This document shows, piece after piece, positions 1-5,741 of a stretch of DNA of 6,380 nt; position 1 is the first letter of the stretch, and each line of letters opens with the position of its first letter. Origin of the DNA: Desulfurellales bacterium (GTDB taxonomy: Bacteria > Campylobacterota_A > Desulfurellia > Desulfurellales > Hippeaceae). The stretch spans positions 1 through 6,380 of the forward strand of contig JALTDI010000208.1 of the NCBI GenBank assembly GCA_027074255.1, read 5' to 3'. The position numbers and the translations under genes are program-made. The notes under the pieces are model-generated. The model worked only from the letters and a program-made list of their open reading frames with translations. It did not search any database and was not told the origin of the DNA.

Positions 1-373
1 TATCGCTCCATCCCTCGATGATAGTGATTTTTTTTGAATAAACACTGCTGTTTTCCAACTCATTCAGCACCTCTTTGGGTGTATAATCGGTATAAAAAAG
101 ATGCACTCCGGCCTTTATTTTCCTTGCGGCAGAAGACAGCCTAACATAGTAGTAAAACCAGTCTGTTCTTGTGATAATTCCCTTTTCTTTTAATGTTTTT
201 ATTATGCTGTACACATTTTCTCCACTCTTTACATCTATATAAACCTTATTTTTTGTTTGGGATGCGCTCGTATGTACAAACTCATTAAATTTAACTATAA
301 TCCAGCCGCCTGCCGATATAAACAAAATCAAAGCTATTGCATTGAATATTATGATTTTTTTATAAAATTTCAT
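1..373 (-). CDS. mltG: Endolytic murein transglycosylase MltG (YceG-like), N-terminal part
   Basis: This is the first 124 codons of a gene that continues past the left edge, read from the reverse strand starting with ATG at 373-371. The product begins MKFYKKIIIFNAIALILF, a single N-terminal membrane anchor (about residues 5-28). A periplasmic LysM-like YceG segment follows, with VKSGENVYSIIKTLKEKGII at about 48-67, an aromatic stretch DWFYYYVRL, KAGVHLFY at 88-95, and the beginning of the 'TIIEGWS' element near 118-123. MltG cleaves nascent glycan strands at the inner membrane and so limits chain length. The catalytic glutamate lies outside the window. The start overlaps the ruvX stop as ATGA, and there is no clear Shine-Dalgarno, so translation is probably coupled to ruvX. 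The ruvX-mltG order is common in bacteria. The family call is firm, but the catalytic part cannot be seen. Confidence 0.88.
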   Translation of the reverse strand, partial: MKFYKKIIIFNAIALILFISAGGWIIVKFNEFVHTSASQTKNKVYIDVKSGENVYSIIKTLKEKGIITRTDWFYYYVRLSSAARKIKAGVHLFYTDYTPKEVLNELENSSVYSKKITIIEGWSD

Positions 374-783
374 CTGTTTAGAGAATCAAGGTATCCCTGC
401 AGTATAAATGTCGCAGCAATTTTATCTATAACATTTTTTTTATTTTTTCGTCCCTTCACCTTCGCCCTATTTAAAATCCTATCGGAGAATCTTGTGGACA
501 GACGCTCGTCCCATTCAATAATATCCACATGAACTTTTTCGGACAAAAAACTTATGAATTCTTTGGTAATCATAGCCCTTTTCCCTATTGTACCGCTCAT
601 ATTTATCGGTAATCCCACAATAATCTTTTCTATTTCATGCTCTCTGACAATCCTCTCTATTTCCTCTATGCAATTTTCCTTTTCAGCATTAATAACACAC
701 AGAGGCGTTGCAATAGTATTTGTAAAATCACTCAAAGCTACGCCTATCTTTTTTTCTCCGTAGTCTATACCGAGAATCCTCAC
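370..783 (-). CDS. ruvX: RuvX/YqgF, RNase H-fold nuclease (16S rRNA maturation / putative Holliday junction resolvase)
   Basis: The protein has 137 residues, the usual length for the family, and starts MRILGIDYGEKKIGVALSD, the classic YqgF N-terminus with catalytic D7. Further family blocks are IVGLPINMSGTIG (about 55-67), WDERLST (91-97) and VIDKIAATFILQGYLD (119-133), the last carrying the late acidic residue D120. Family members process the 5' end of 16S rRNA; the older name reflects a proposed Holliday junction activity. I place the start at GTG 783-781 because it gives the conserved N-terminus and has a strong AAGGAAGG ribosome site six bases upstream. A TTG at 801-799 would add six residues but lies upstream of that site, so I reject it. 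The stop overlaps the mltG start (ATGA). The gene diverges from the amidase gene. Confidence 0.95.
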   Translation of the reverse strand: MRILGIDYGEKKIGVALSDFTNTIATPLCVINAEKENCIEEIERIVREHEIEKIIVGLPINMSGTIGKRAMITKEFISFLSEKVHVDIIEWDERLSTRFSDRILNRAKVKGRKNKKNVIDKIAATFILQGYLDSLNR

Positions 784-789
784 AAAAAA

Positions 790-797
790 CCTTCCTT
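790..797 (-). promoter_or_regulatory. Ribosome binding site of ruvX
   Basis: Read on the minus strand the sequence is AAGGAAGG, followed by six T residues and then GTG at 783-781. This placement decides between the GTG start and the upstream TTG at 801-799 in favour of GTG. Confidence 0.8.
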
Positions 798-823
798 GCA
801 ATTTTTACTTTCATAAATATAAT
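796..823 (+). promoter_or_regulatory. Predicted sigma-70-type promoter of the amidase gene
   Basis: TTGCAA at 796-801, a 16-base spacer, and a perfect TATAAT at 818-823. Initiation about seven bases after the -10 box would fall near 829-831, directly before the ATG at 832, which predicts a leaderless or nearly leaderless message. The -10 box shares bases 818-821 with the ruvX -10 on the other strand. An in-frame TAA at 820-822 and the absence of any Shine-Dalgarno upstream of the ATG fit this picture. Confidence 0.5.
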
Positions 824-844
824 GTTTTTTTATGATAAAAGCAA
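816..844 (-). promoter_or_regulatory. Predicted sigma-70-type promoter of ruvX-mltG
   Basis: On the minus strand there is TTGCTT (844-839), a 17-base spacer, and TATATT (821-816). That is four of six and five of six matches to the consensus boxes at ideal spacing. Transcription would start near 809, giving a leader of about 26 bases that includes the ruvX ribosome site. The -35 box lies inside the first codons of the divergent amidase gene, and the -10 overlaps the amidase -10. In AT-rich DNA such matches can arise by chance; the tight divergent geometry supports the call. Confidence 0.5.
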
Positions 845-1935
845 TAATTTCGTTATTTTGGGTTTTCTTTTTTGCGCTAAACGCCTATGCAAAGCCTCCC
901 GTTCTCGAATCTTTCAGTGTCATTAATATATCGCCTCTTGTTGAAAATGTCATTTTTACGTTCAATAAAGTAAAAGATTACAGGTTCATAATGCTTAGCA
1001 ACGATTATTGGTACATAGCCATAAACAAAAAAATCATACGTTTTAAATGCAAGCCGAAGCCAAAGCTGTCTATAAAAAGGATTTTGATAAGAAACATACG
1101 GAATGAAACAAGGGTTTATGTTAAAATGGATTCCAGATACAAATACAAGTATAGGCTGCTCTTATCAAAAAACGGCAGATACTTAATAGTCAGAACTGAA
1201 AAGATTCTAACTATTCCTGCTGCGACACCCAACAAAGTAATAACAAAAATACCTGTCATTGTCATCGACCCCGGCCACGGCGGAAAAGACCCCGGTGCGA
1301 TAGGCATCTACAACAAGGAAAAGAATGTAGTTCTAAGTATAGGCAAATGGGTAGCATACTATTTAAAGCATGACCGTTACAAAGTATTTTTAACAAGAAA
1401 AAGCGACATCTATCCGACGCTTGCACAAAGGGCACAGCTTGCAAACAGAGTAAAGGCCGATATTTTCGTATCGATACACGCAAATTATGCAATAAAGGAC
1501 AAATATCATGCAAAGGGGCTTGAAGTTTATTTTTTAAACACAACAAGCGATCCGCGAGCAATAAGGCTTGCTGCAAGAGAGAACGGAGTATCAGTAAAAA
1601 AAATGGGCGACATCAATAAAATAATCCTGTCTCTTATACAATCATCCAAAATAGACAAATCAAAAGTACTTGCATCTTATGTGTATAAAAATACATTAAA
1701 ATACGGAAAAAGGATTTACAAACATTATAAAGGCCGAGGTGTTAAACAGGCTCCTTTTTATGTACTTGTTGATACGCATTGCCCTTCCATACTGATAGAA
1801 ACGGCATTTATAAATAATCCGCAGGATGCCTTGATGCTGAAAAACCCTCTGTTTAGAAAGCAAGTGGCTTACGGGATTTCCAAAGGGATAGAAGAATATG
1901 TTCAAACTCGTCTTAAAAATACAAAAACGCAATAA
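832..1935 (+). CDS. Periplasmic N-acetylmuramoyl-L-alanine amidase (AmiC-like, Amidase_3)
   Basis: This 367-residue zinc hydrolase cleaves the amide bond between MurNAc and the stem peptide during cell separation or wall turnover. Residues 1-20 form a Sec signal peptide ending LNAYA before KPP. Residues about 25-125 are a beta-rich, basic segment resembling an AMIN targeting domain, although it is divergent. The Amidase_3 domain starts at about 142: IDPGHGGKDPGA (zinc ligand H149), E163 in NKEKNVVL, SIHAN (zinc ligand H216), and catalytic E323 in ILIETAFINN. The stretch of about 240-300 between H216 and KGRGVKQAPFYVL matches the helical insert of AmiA/B/C enzymes that blocks the active site until an EnvC-like LytM activator binds; that regulation is inferred here. 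ATG 832 is the only plausible start, because a stop lies at 820-822 in frame. No Shine-Dalgarno is present. Confidence 0.93.
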   Translation: MIKAIISLFWVFFFALNAYAKPPVLESFSVINISPLVENVIFTFNKVKDYRFIMLSNDYWYIAINKKIIRFKCKPKPKLSIKRILIRNIRNETRVYVKMDSRYKYKYRLLLSKNGRYLIVRTEKILTIPAATPNKVITKIPVIVIDPGHGGKDPGAIGIYNKEKNVVLSIGKWVAYYLKHDRYKVFLTRKSDIYPTLAQRAQLANRVKADIFVSIHANYAIKDKYHAKGLEVYFLNTTSDPRAIRLAARENGVSVKKMGDINKIILSLIQSSKIDKSKVLASYVYKNTLKYGKRIYKHYKGRGVKQAPFYVLVDTHCPSILIETAFINNPQDALMLKNPLFRKQVAYGISKGIEEYVQTRLKNTKTQ

Positions 1936-1983
1936 AAAACCATGACCATAAATATACTTATAAAAACAATGATTTTGTTACTC

Positions 1984-2012
1984 TTGACAAAGCCGATTTT
2001 TGTATCTATTAT
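1984..2012 (+). promoter_or_regulatory. Near-consensus sigma-70-type promoter of trxA(-trxB)
   Basis: TTGACA at 1984-1989 matches the -35 consensus exactly, and after a 17-base spacer TATTAT at 2007-2012 matches the -10 box at five of six positions. Transcription would start near 2019-2021, about 25 bases before the trxA ATG, leaving room for the strong ribosome site. The promoter implies that the thioredoxin genes are expressed independently of the amidase gene, which ends 48 bases upstream of the -35 box. Confidence 0.75.
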
Positions 2013-2030
2013 TAGCAGGCAATTTTATGC

Positions 2031-2037
2031 AAGGAGG
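2031..2037 (+). promoter_or_regulatory. Ribosome binding site of trxA
   Basis: A perfect AAGGAGG lies seven bases before ATG 2045-2047. It fixes the trxA start and rules out the in-frame upstream TTG at 2000, which would add 15 residues with no family counterpart and would lie inside the promoter. Confidence 0.9.
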
Positions 2038-2044
2038 AGTGATT

Positions 2045-2368
2045 ATGTCGGAAATTCAATTAACGGAAGATAATTGGGAAAAAGAAGTATTAAATTCTGA
2101 TATTCCCGTTCTTATCGATTTTTGGGCACCCTGGTGCGGCCCCTGCAGAATGGTGGCGCCCATCGTTTCTGAGATAGCTGAGGAATATAAAGGAAAATTA
2201 AAGGTAGGAAAGCTCAATACCGATGAAGAACCCGGCATCGCCGTAAGGTACGGCATTATGAGTATTCCCACGTTAATGATATTTAAAAACGGTACAGTAG
2301 CAGATCAAATTATCGGAGCAGTTCCAAAAGAATATTTTATTCAAAAATTGGAACAGATCATAGACTAA
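2045..2368 (+). CDS. trxA: Thioredoxin
   Basis: A 107-residue cytoplasmic thioredoxin, the standard length. It carries the buried acid and active site in IDFWAPWCGPCRM (D25, C31, C34), and the cis-proline loop in MSIPTLMIF (P75), followed by the terminal KNGTVADQIIGAV strand and helix. It reduces protein disulfides and passes electrons to enzymes such as ribonucleotide reductase and peroxiredoxins, and is recharged by TrxB, encoded 53 bases downstream. The start at ATG 2045 is set by the AAGGAGG site and gives the typical N-terminus MSEIQLTEDNWEKEVL. Expression probably comes from the promoter at 1984-2012 and continues into trxB, since no terminator is visible between them. Nothing in the sequence looks unusual. 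Confidence 0.98.
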   Translation: MSEIQLTEDNWEKEVLNSDIPVLIDFWAPWCGPCRMVAPIVSEIAEEYKGKLKVGKLNTDEEPGIAVRYGIMSIPTLMIFKNGTVADQIIGAVPKEYFIQKLEQIID

Positions 2369-2421
2369 GGATTGGAATAAAGTAGGATTTATACAAATAT
2401 ATATTCATAAAGGGAGAGAAG

Positions 2422-3339
2422 ATGCATGACGTTGTTATAATCGGAGGAGGCCCGGCAGGATTAAGCGCAAGCATATATGCAGCAAGGGGCGGCTTAAAGA
2501 CACTTCTGTGCGAAGAAAAACTCATGGGCGGGCAAATAGTGCTATCATATGAGGTTGAAAATTATCCCGGTTTCCCTAATGGTATTAGCGGAATGGAATT
2601 GATAGAAAACTTTACAAAACAGGCTGAAAAGTTCGGTGTGGAAACAAGCTATGAGGGTGCAAAAAGCATAGAAGACGACAGGGAATGCAAAAGTGTTTAT
2701 TTAACAAACGGCTCTTGTATAAAAACAAAGACCATTATTATAGCAGCGGGTGCCAGTGCAAATAAACTGGGCTGCCCGGGTGAGAAAAAATTCACAGGAA
2801 AAGGCGTATCTTACTGTGCAACCTGCGATGGAGCTTTTTTTAGAAACAAAACAGTTGCAGTAATAGGAGGAGGCGATTCAGCCATAGAAGAAGCCTTGTA
2901 TTTAACCAACCTTGTCAAAAAGGTTTATATAATTCATAGACGAGACAGATTAAGAGCAATAAAGATACTTCAAGACAGGGCTATGGAAAACAAAAAGATA
3001 GAGTTTATATTCAACACAATAGTTAAAGAAATACAGGGGGATAAGCTTGTAAACGGCATTCTTCTTGAAAACAGAAAGACAAAAAATATGGACAGGCTTG
3101 CAGTTGACGGTGTTTTTATATACGTAGGTAATACGCCAAATACAAAATTTATCGAAGATTTGATAAAGTTGGACGAAAACGGATATATATTTACAAACGA
3201 AAATATGGAGACAAATATAGACGGAATTTTCGCAGCAGGCGATATAAGGGTAACGCCCCTAAGACAAGTTATAACATCAGCGGCTGACGGAGCCATAGCG
3301 GCATCTGCGGCACAAAAATATATAGAATCTAAGCTGTAA
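2422..3339 (+). CDS. trxB: Thioredoxin-disulfide reductase (NADPH type)
   Basis: This 305-residue flavoenzyme transfers electrons from NADPH through FAD and a redox-active disulfide to thioredoxin. The FAD-binding Rossmann motif GGGPAG is at 8-13. The CATCDG active site (C132, C135, D136) sits in the inserted NADPH domain, whose nucleotide loop is GGGDSA at 149-154. HRRDRLRA at 172-179 is the usual 2'-phosphate-binding motif, so NADPH rather than ferredoxin is the likely donor. The FAD-binding end motif AAGDIRVTPLRQV begins at 271. ATG 2422 is preceded by AGGGAG at 2411-2416, and the product begins MHDVVIIGGGPAG as expected. It is the second gene after trxA, 53 bases downstream, probably in one transcript. 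Its last 11 bases overlap the 3' end of the convergent znuB-like gene. Confidence 0.97.
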   Translation: MHDVVIIGGGPAGLSASIYAARGGLKTLLCEEKLMGGQIVLSYEVENYPGFPNGISGMELIENFTKQAEKFGVETSYEGAKSIEDDRECKSVYLTNGSCIKTKTIIIAAGASANKLGCPGEKKFTGKGVSYCATCDGAFFRNKTVAVIGGGDSAIEEALYLTNLVKKVYIIHRRDRLRAIKILQDRAMENKKIEFIFNTIVKEIQGDKLVNGILLENRKTKNMDRLAVDGVFIYVGNTPNTKFIEDLIKLDENGYIFTNENMETNIDGIFAAGDIRVTPLRQVITSAADGAIAASAAQKYIESKL

Positions 3340-4120
3340 TTTTTTTAAATATCAAGCTTGAAATCCAGAGCACAACAAAAACGAGAACAATTGTAGGTCC
3401 AGCGGGCGTATTCAGCATATAGGCAGCAAATATGCCCGTGGTTATGCTGAAAATTGAAGACAAAACCGCATACAAAACTATTGTTTTGTAATTCTTTGAA
3501 AGATTAGAACCAACAAGTGTCGGCAAAACCAAAAAAGCATTTACAAGAATTATTCCAATCAATTTTATTGACAAAACTATGACAACGGACAAAACAGCCC
3601 AAAACAGGTAGTACAAAAAATCAACCTTGATAGAAGATATATATGCCAGCTCTTCATTATAGCTCATCAGTTGAAAATGCGAAAAATAATATGAAATAAA
3701 TAAAAAGCCAAAGCAGAAAACAATAATACTAATAATCATATTTGTGTTTGTGACCGAGAGGATATTGCCGAATAAAATACCAAGCATATTGGCCGAATAT
3801 CCGTTGCTGATACTTAAAACAAACACCCCGAATGCCATGGAAAATACAAAGATAACATCTATTGCACTATCTTCGCTCATCTTGCCCTTTTTATACATAA
3901 ACGCTATAAGCAGCGACGCCAAAATGGAAAACATTAAGGGAAAGGCGTATCCCATAAATCCGAATAAAAAATTCAAAGCTATCCCGCCGAAAGCCGAATG
4001 GGCAATACCGACTCCCGCAAATGTCATTTTCCTTATAACAACAAAGTATGACATAATGGACAACAATACAGAAAGCAGAACTCCGACAACAAATGCCCTT
4101 ACAAGTATGTCCCAAATCAT
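3329..4120 (-). CDS. znuB: ABC-3 family metal ABC transporter, permease subunit (ZnuB/MntB-like)
   Basis: A 263-residue polytopic inner-membrane protein with roughly seven to nine hydrophobic helices, typical in length for the family. Diagnostic ABC-3 features are FVVIRKMTFAGVGIAHSAFGG at about 26-46 (R30, H41), the segment GIILVNAFLVLPTLVGSNLS at 189-208, and LNTPAGPTIVLV at 236-247. It would form the membrane channel for zinc, manganese or iron(II), fed by the binding protein and powered by the ATPase encoded just upstream. ATG 4120-4118 overlaps the ATPase stop as ATGA, and AGGGG six bases before it serves as a ribosome site. It is the last gene of the operon in this window and runs tail-to-tail into trxB with an 11-base overlap. 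The subfamily is clear but the metal is not, so the symbol is by family resemblance. Confidence 0.92.
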   Translation of the reverse strand: MIWDILVRAFVVGVLLSVLLSIMSYFVVIRKMTFAGVGIAHSAFGGIALNFLFGFMGYAFPLMFSILASLLIAFMYKKGKMSEDSAIDVIFVFSMAFGVFVLSISNGYSANMLGILFGNILSVTNTNMIISIIVFCFGFLFISYYFSHFQLMSYNEELAYISSIKVDFLYYLFWAVLSVVIVLSIKLIGIILVNAFLVLPTLVGSNLSKNYKTIVLYAVLSSIFSITTGIFAAYMLNTPAGPTIVLVFVVLWISSLIFKKITA

Positions 4121-4893
4121 TTATTTCCCCTATTTAGGGCACAATTCTTACATCCGTCACCGTGAATCACTACCTCCATATCGTCACCGTAAACCTCTCT
4201 CAAAACGGTAGAGAAATTTATTTTATTAGCTTTACTGTGACAATGCAGCTTAACATTTAAACACATAACCTCATCAACATATTTCGTAACGGCGCCTATG
4301 TCGTGACTAACCATTATAATTGTCATTCTATTTTTTATACTTAATTCCTTTAAAATCTCATAGAGTTTGGTGTTATAAACCGCATCAATTGCAGTATTGG
4401 GCTCATCCAATATAAGCAGCTCCGGGTTATGAATCATACACCTTGCCAAGGAAACCCTCTGCTGCTGACCTCCCGAAAGTTCTTTTATATAACTATACAT
4501 TCTATCTCCGACGCCAAAGAGCTCAAGCCAATATTTTGCGCTTTCAATCTCATCCTTCTTGTATTTTCTAAACAGACCGAATGGCTTGATGTTTTCTATC
4601 ATAACGGCATCAATGACTCTTATAGGCATATTCCAGTTCACTATCGCATGCTGAGGCAGGTATCCTATAAGGTTGCTTTTTCTATTCATATATTCGCTTA
4701 TGCTTTTATTGTCTATTGTAATCGTTCCATTTGAAGGTTTGATAAGCCCTAATATTGTTTTTATCAAAGTGGTTTTACCCGCGCCGTTAGGCCCTAAAAT
4801 GCCGACAAATTCGCCTTTTCCTATTCCCATTGATATATTATCAAGAATTATTTTATCGTTAAATTTTACCGTGAGGTTTCTAATTGTTATCAT
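4117..4893 (-). CDS. znuC: Metal ABC transporter, ATP-binding subunit (ZnuC/MntA-like)
   Basis: A 258-residue ATPase of the metal-import family. It has Walker A GPNGAGKT at 34-41, Q-loop glutamine 81 in GYLPQHA, the signature LSGGQQQRVSLARC at 139-152, Walker B LLILDEP at 159-165, and switch histidine 197 in VSHDIG, so all catalytic elements are intact. The sequence NWNMPIRVIDAV just after the Q-loop matches the family's 'D..FP.tv.d.V' region that contacts the permease. The C-terminal part is less usual: KLHCH (216-219 region), then VVIHGDGCKNC (H244, C248, C251) close to the end, a possible cytoplasmic metal-sensing or metal-buffering tail. Relatives often carry a His-rich tail instead. The gene is joined by ATGA overlaps to both the binding-protein gene upstream and the permease gene downstream. 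Confidence 0.94.
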   Translation of the reverse strand: MITIRNLTVKFNDKIILDNISMGIGKGEFVGILGPNGAGKTTLIKTILGLIKPSNGTITIDNKSISEYMNRKSNLIGYLPQHAIVNWNMPIRVIDAVMIENIKPFGLFRKYKKDEIESAKYWLELFGVGDRMYSYIKELSGGQQQRVSLARCMIHNPELLILDEPNTAIDAVYNTKLYEILKELSIKNRMTIIMVSHDIGAVTKYVDEVMCLNVKLHCHSKANKINFSTVLREVYGDDMEVVIHGDGCKNCALNRGNK

Positions 4894-5741
4894 TCCACGG
4901 CCTTTTGGAGCTGTTTTAAGTTATACAGCAGCAATTTGGTGTAAGTATTCAAATTGTTCGGATCCCCTAGCGGATTAAGGTTAACTAAACGAAATTTTAA
5001 TTTATCTGCCATCATTGTCGCAAGCTGGATATCGCTTATATATAAAACCAGGCCTTTTCTGCAGGTGCATTTTTCAATCGCTTCTTTTATATCACCTATA
5101 CCGGGTTCTTCGTTGCCCTTCTTCACAAGCACGCAGCAGGAATGTAAATTAACAGACCTAAGCAGATATTCAAAAGCCGGTTTAATATCCAAAAAACAGA
5201 CATTCTTTAATCCGCTGAGAGTTTGAATATATTTTTTTCTTATACTGTCTATATCATTGTGCAATTTCAATGCATTTTTTCTAAAATACGCGCAATGCTC
5301 TTTATCCAGCAAACACAGTTTATCTGCTATTTTATATACCGCGACATCACCCATAAACCTCAAATCCAGCCATATATGGGGATTTGCTATGACATTATTC
5401 CCCACAACAACTCTATCAAGCGGATTTTTATAATAGTTTGAAAGTAGCATAATCTTATCAGGGTTTAAAAAACTTTTAACGCTGTTTATCCAAAATTCAA
5501 AACCATAACCTACACCTATAAATAAATCAGCATTCGCAAGCTTGATTAAACTTCTCGGTTTCGGACTAAATATGTGTGGATTCGAGGCGCTCGGTACAAG
5601 ATAAGAAACATCAACATACCTGCCGCCCACCTGTTTCACAATTGACGATAGAATAAAAGTTGTTGTAACTACACTGCTCTTTGCAAAAGCGCAGTTTGTG
5701 ATAAAAAAAATAAGAAAAAAAGATATAACAGCTCTTTTCAT
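4890..5741 (-). CDS. znuA: Periplasmic metal-binding protein of an ABC-3 importer (ZnuA/TroA-like), atypical site
   Basis: This 283-residue cluster A-I solute-binding protein has a Sec signal peptide ending NCAFA before KSS. C17 is not in a convincing lipobox. Family landmarks are VTTTFILSSIVKQVGG (25-40), SNPHIFSPKP (H56), NPHIWLDLRFM (H122), LDIKPAFEYLL (184-194), EEPGIGDIKE (211-220) and LNPLG (255-259). H56 and H122 match the first two metal ligands. The third ligand is normally a histidine just before the 'paFeY' block, but here the position is K187. The 'LDPLG' aspartate is N256. The predicted mature protein has seven cysteines (143, 150, 182, 202, 203, 225, 227), many for a periplasmic protein. 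There is no His/Asp-rich loop of the ZnuA kind. The transport role is secure from the operon; the metal specificity is not, so the symbol marks family only. Confidence 0.88.
   Translation of the reverse strand: MKRAVISFFLIFFITNCAFAKSSVVTTTFILSSIVKQVGGRYVDVSYLVPSASNPHIFSPKPRSLIKLANADLFIGVGYGFEFWINSVKSFLNPDKIMLLSNYYKNPLDRVVVGNNVIANPHIWLDLRFMGDVAVYKIADKLCLLDKEHCAYFRKNALKLHNDIDSIRKKYIQTLSGLKNVCFLDIKPAFEYLLRSVNLHSCCVLVKKGNEEPGIGDIKEAIEKCTCRKGLVLYISDIQLATMMADKLKFRLVNLNPLGDPNNLNTYTKLLLYNLKQLQKAVE

Noticed and set aside
257..532. Open frame on the plus strand of 91 codons
   Set aside because: It lies antisense to the mltG/ruvX junction, both of which have clear family motifs, and its product shows no recognisable domain or ribosome site.
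1965..1979. Possible terminator hairpin AACAA / TTGTT after the amidase gene
   Set aside because: The stem is five pairs with a single G-C and no T tract follows, so it is too weak to call.
1942..2073. Small plus-strand frame of 43 codons beginning MTINILIKTMILLLL, resembling a signal or membrane peptide
   Set aside because: It has no Shine-Dalgarno, crosses the near-consensus trxA promoter and its ribosome site, and enters trxA out of frame. The hydrophobic start is expected from AT-rich DNA.
2369..2421. Possible separate promoter for trxB (TTGGAA at 2372-2377, TATATT at 2400-2405)
   Set aside because: The spacer would be 22 bases, outside the usual 16-18, and AT-rich sequence makes such boxes common. 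Read-through from trxA is simpler.
3352..3363. Perfect 10-base palindrome TCAAGCTTGA near the convergent gene ends
   Set aside because: It lies inside the znuB-like coding sequence, has no loop, is short enough to occur by chance, and is not followed by a T tract suited to termination.
3744..4211. Long plus-strand open frame of 155 codons
   Set aside because: It is antisense to the intact permease and ATPase genes, lacks a ribosome site, and its product has no recognisable family.
5690..5692. C17 of the binding protein as a lipoprotein anchor
   Set aside because: The residues before it (FITN) do not fit a lipobox, while AFA followed by K is a good signal peptidase I site three residues later.
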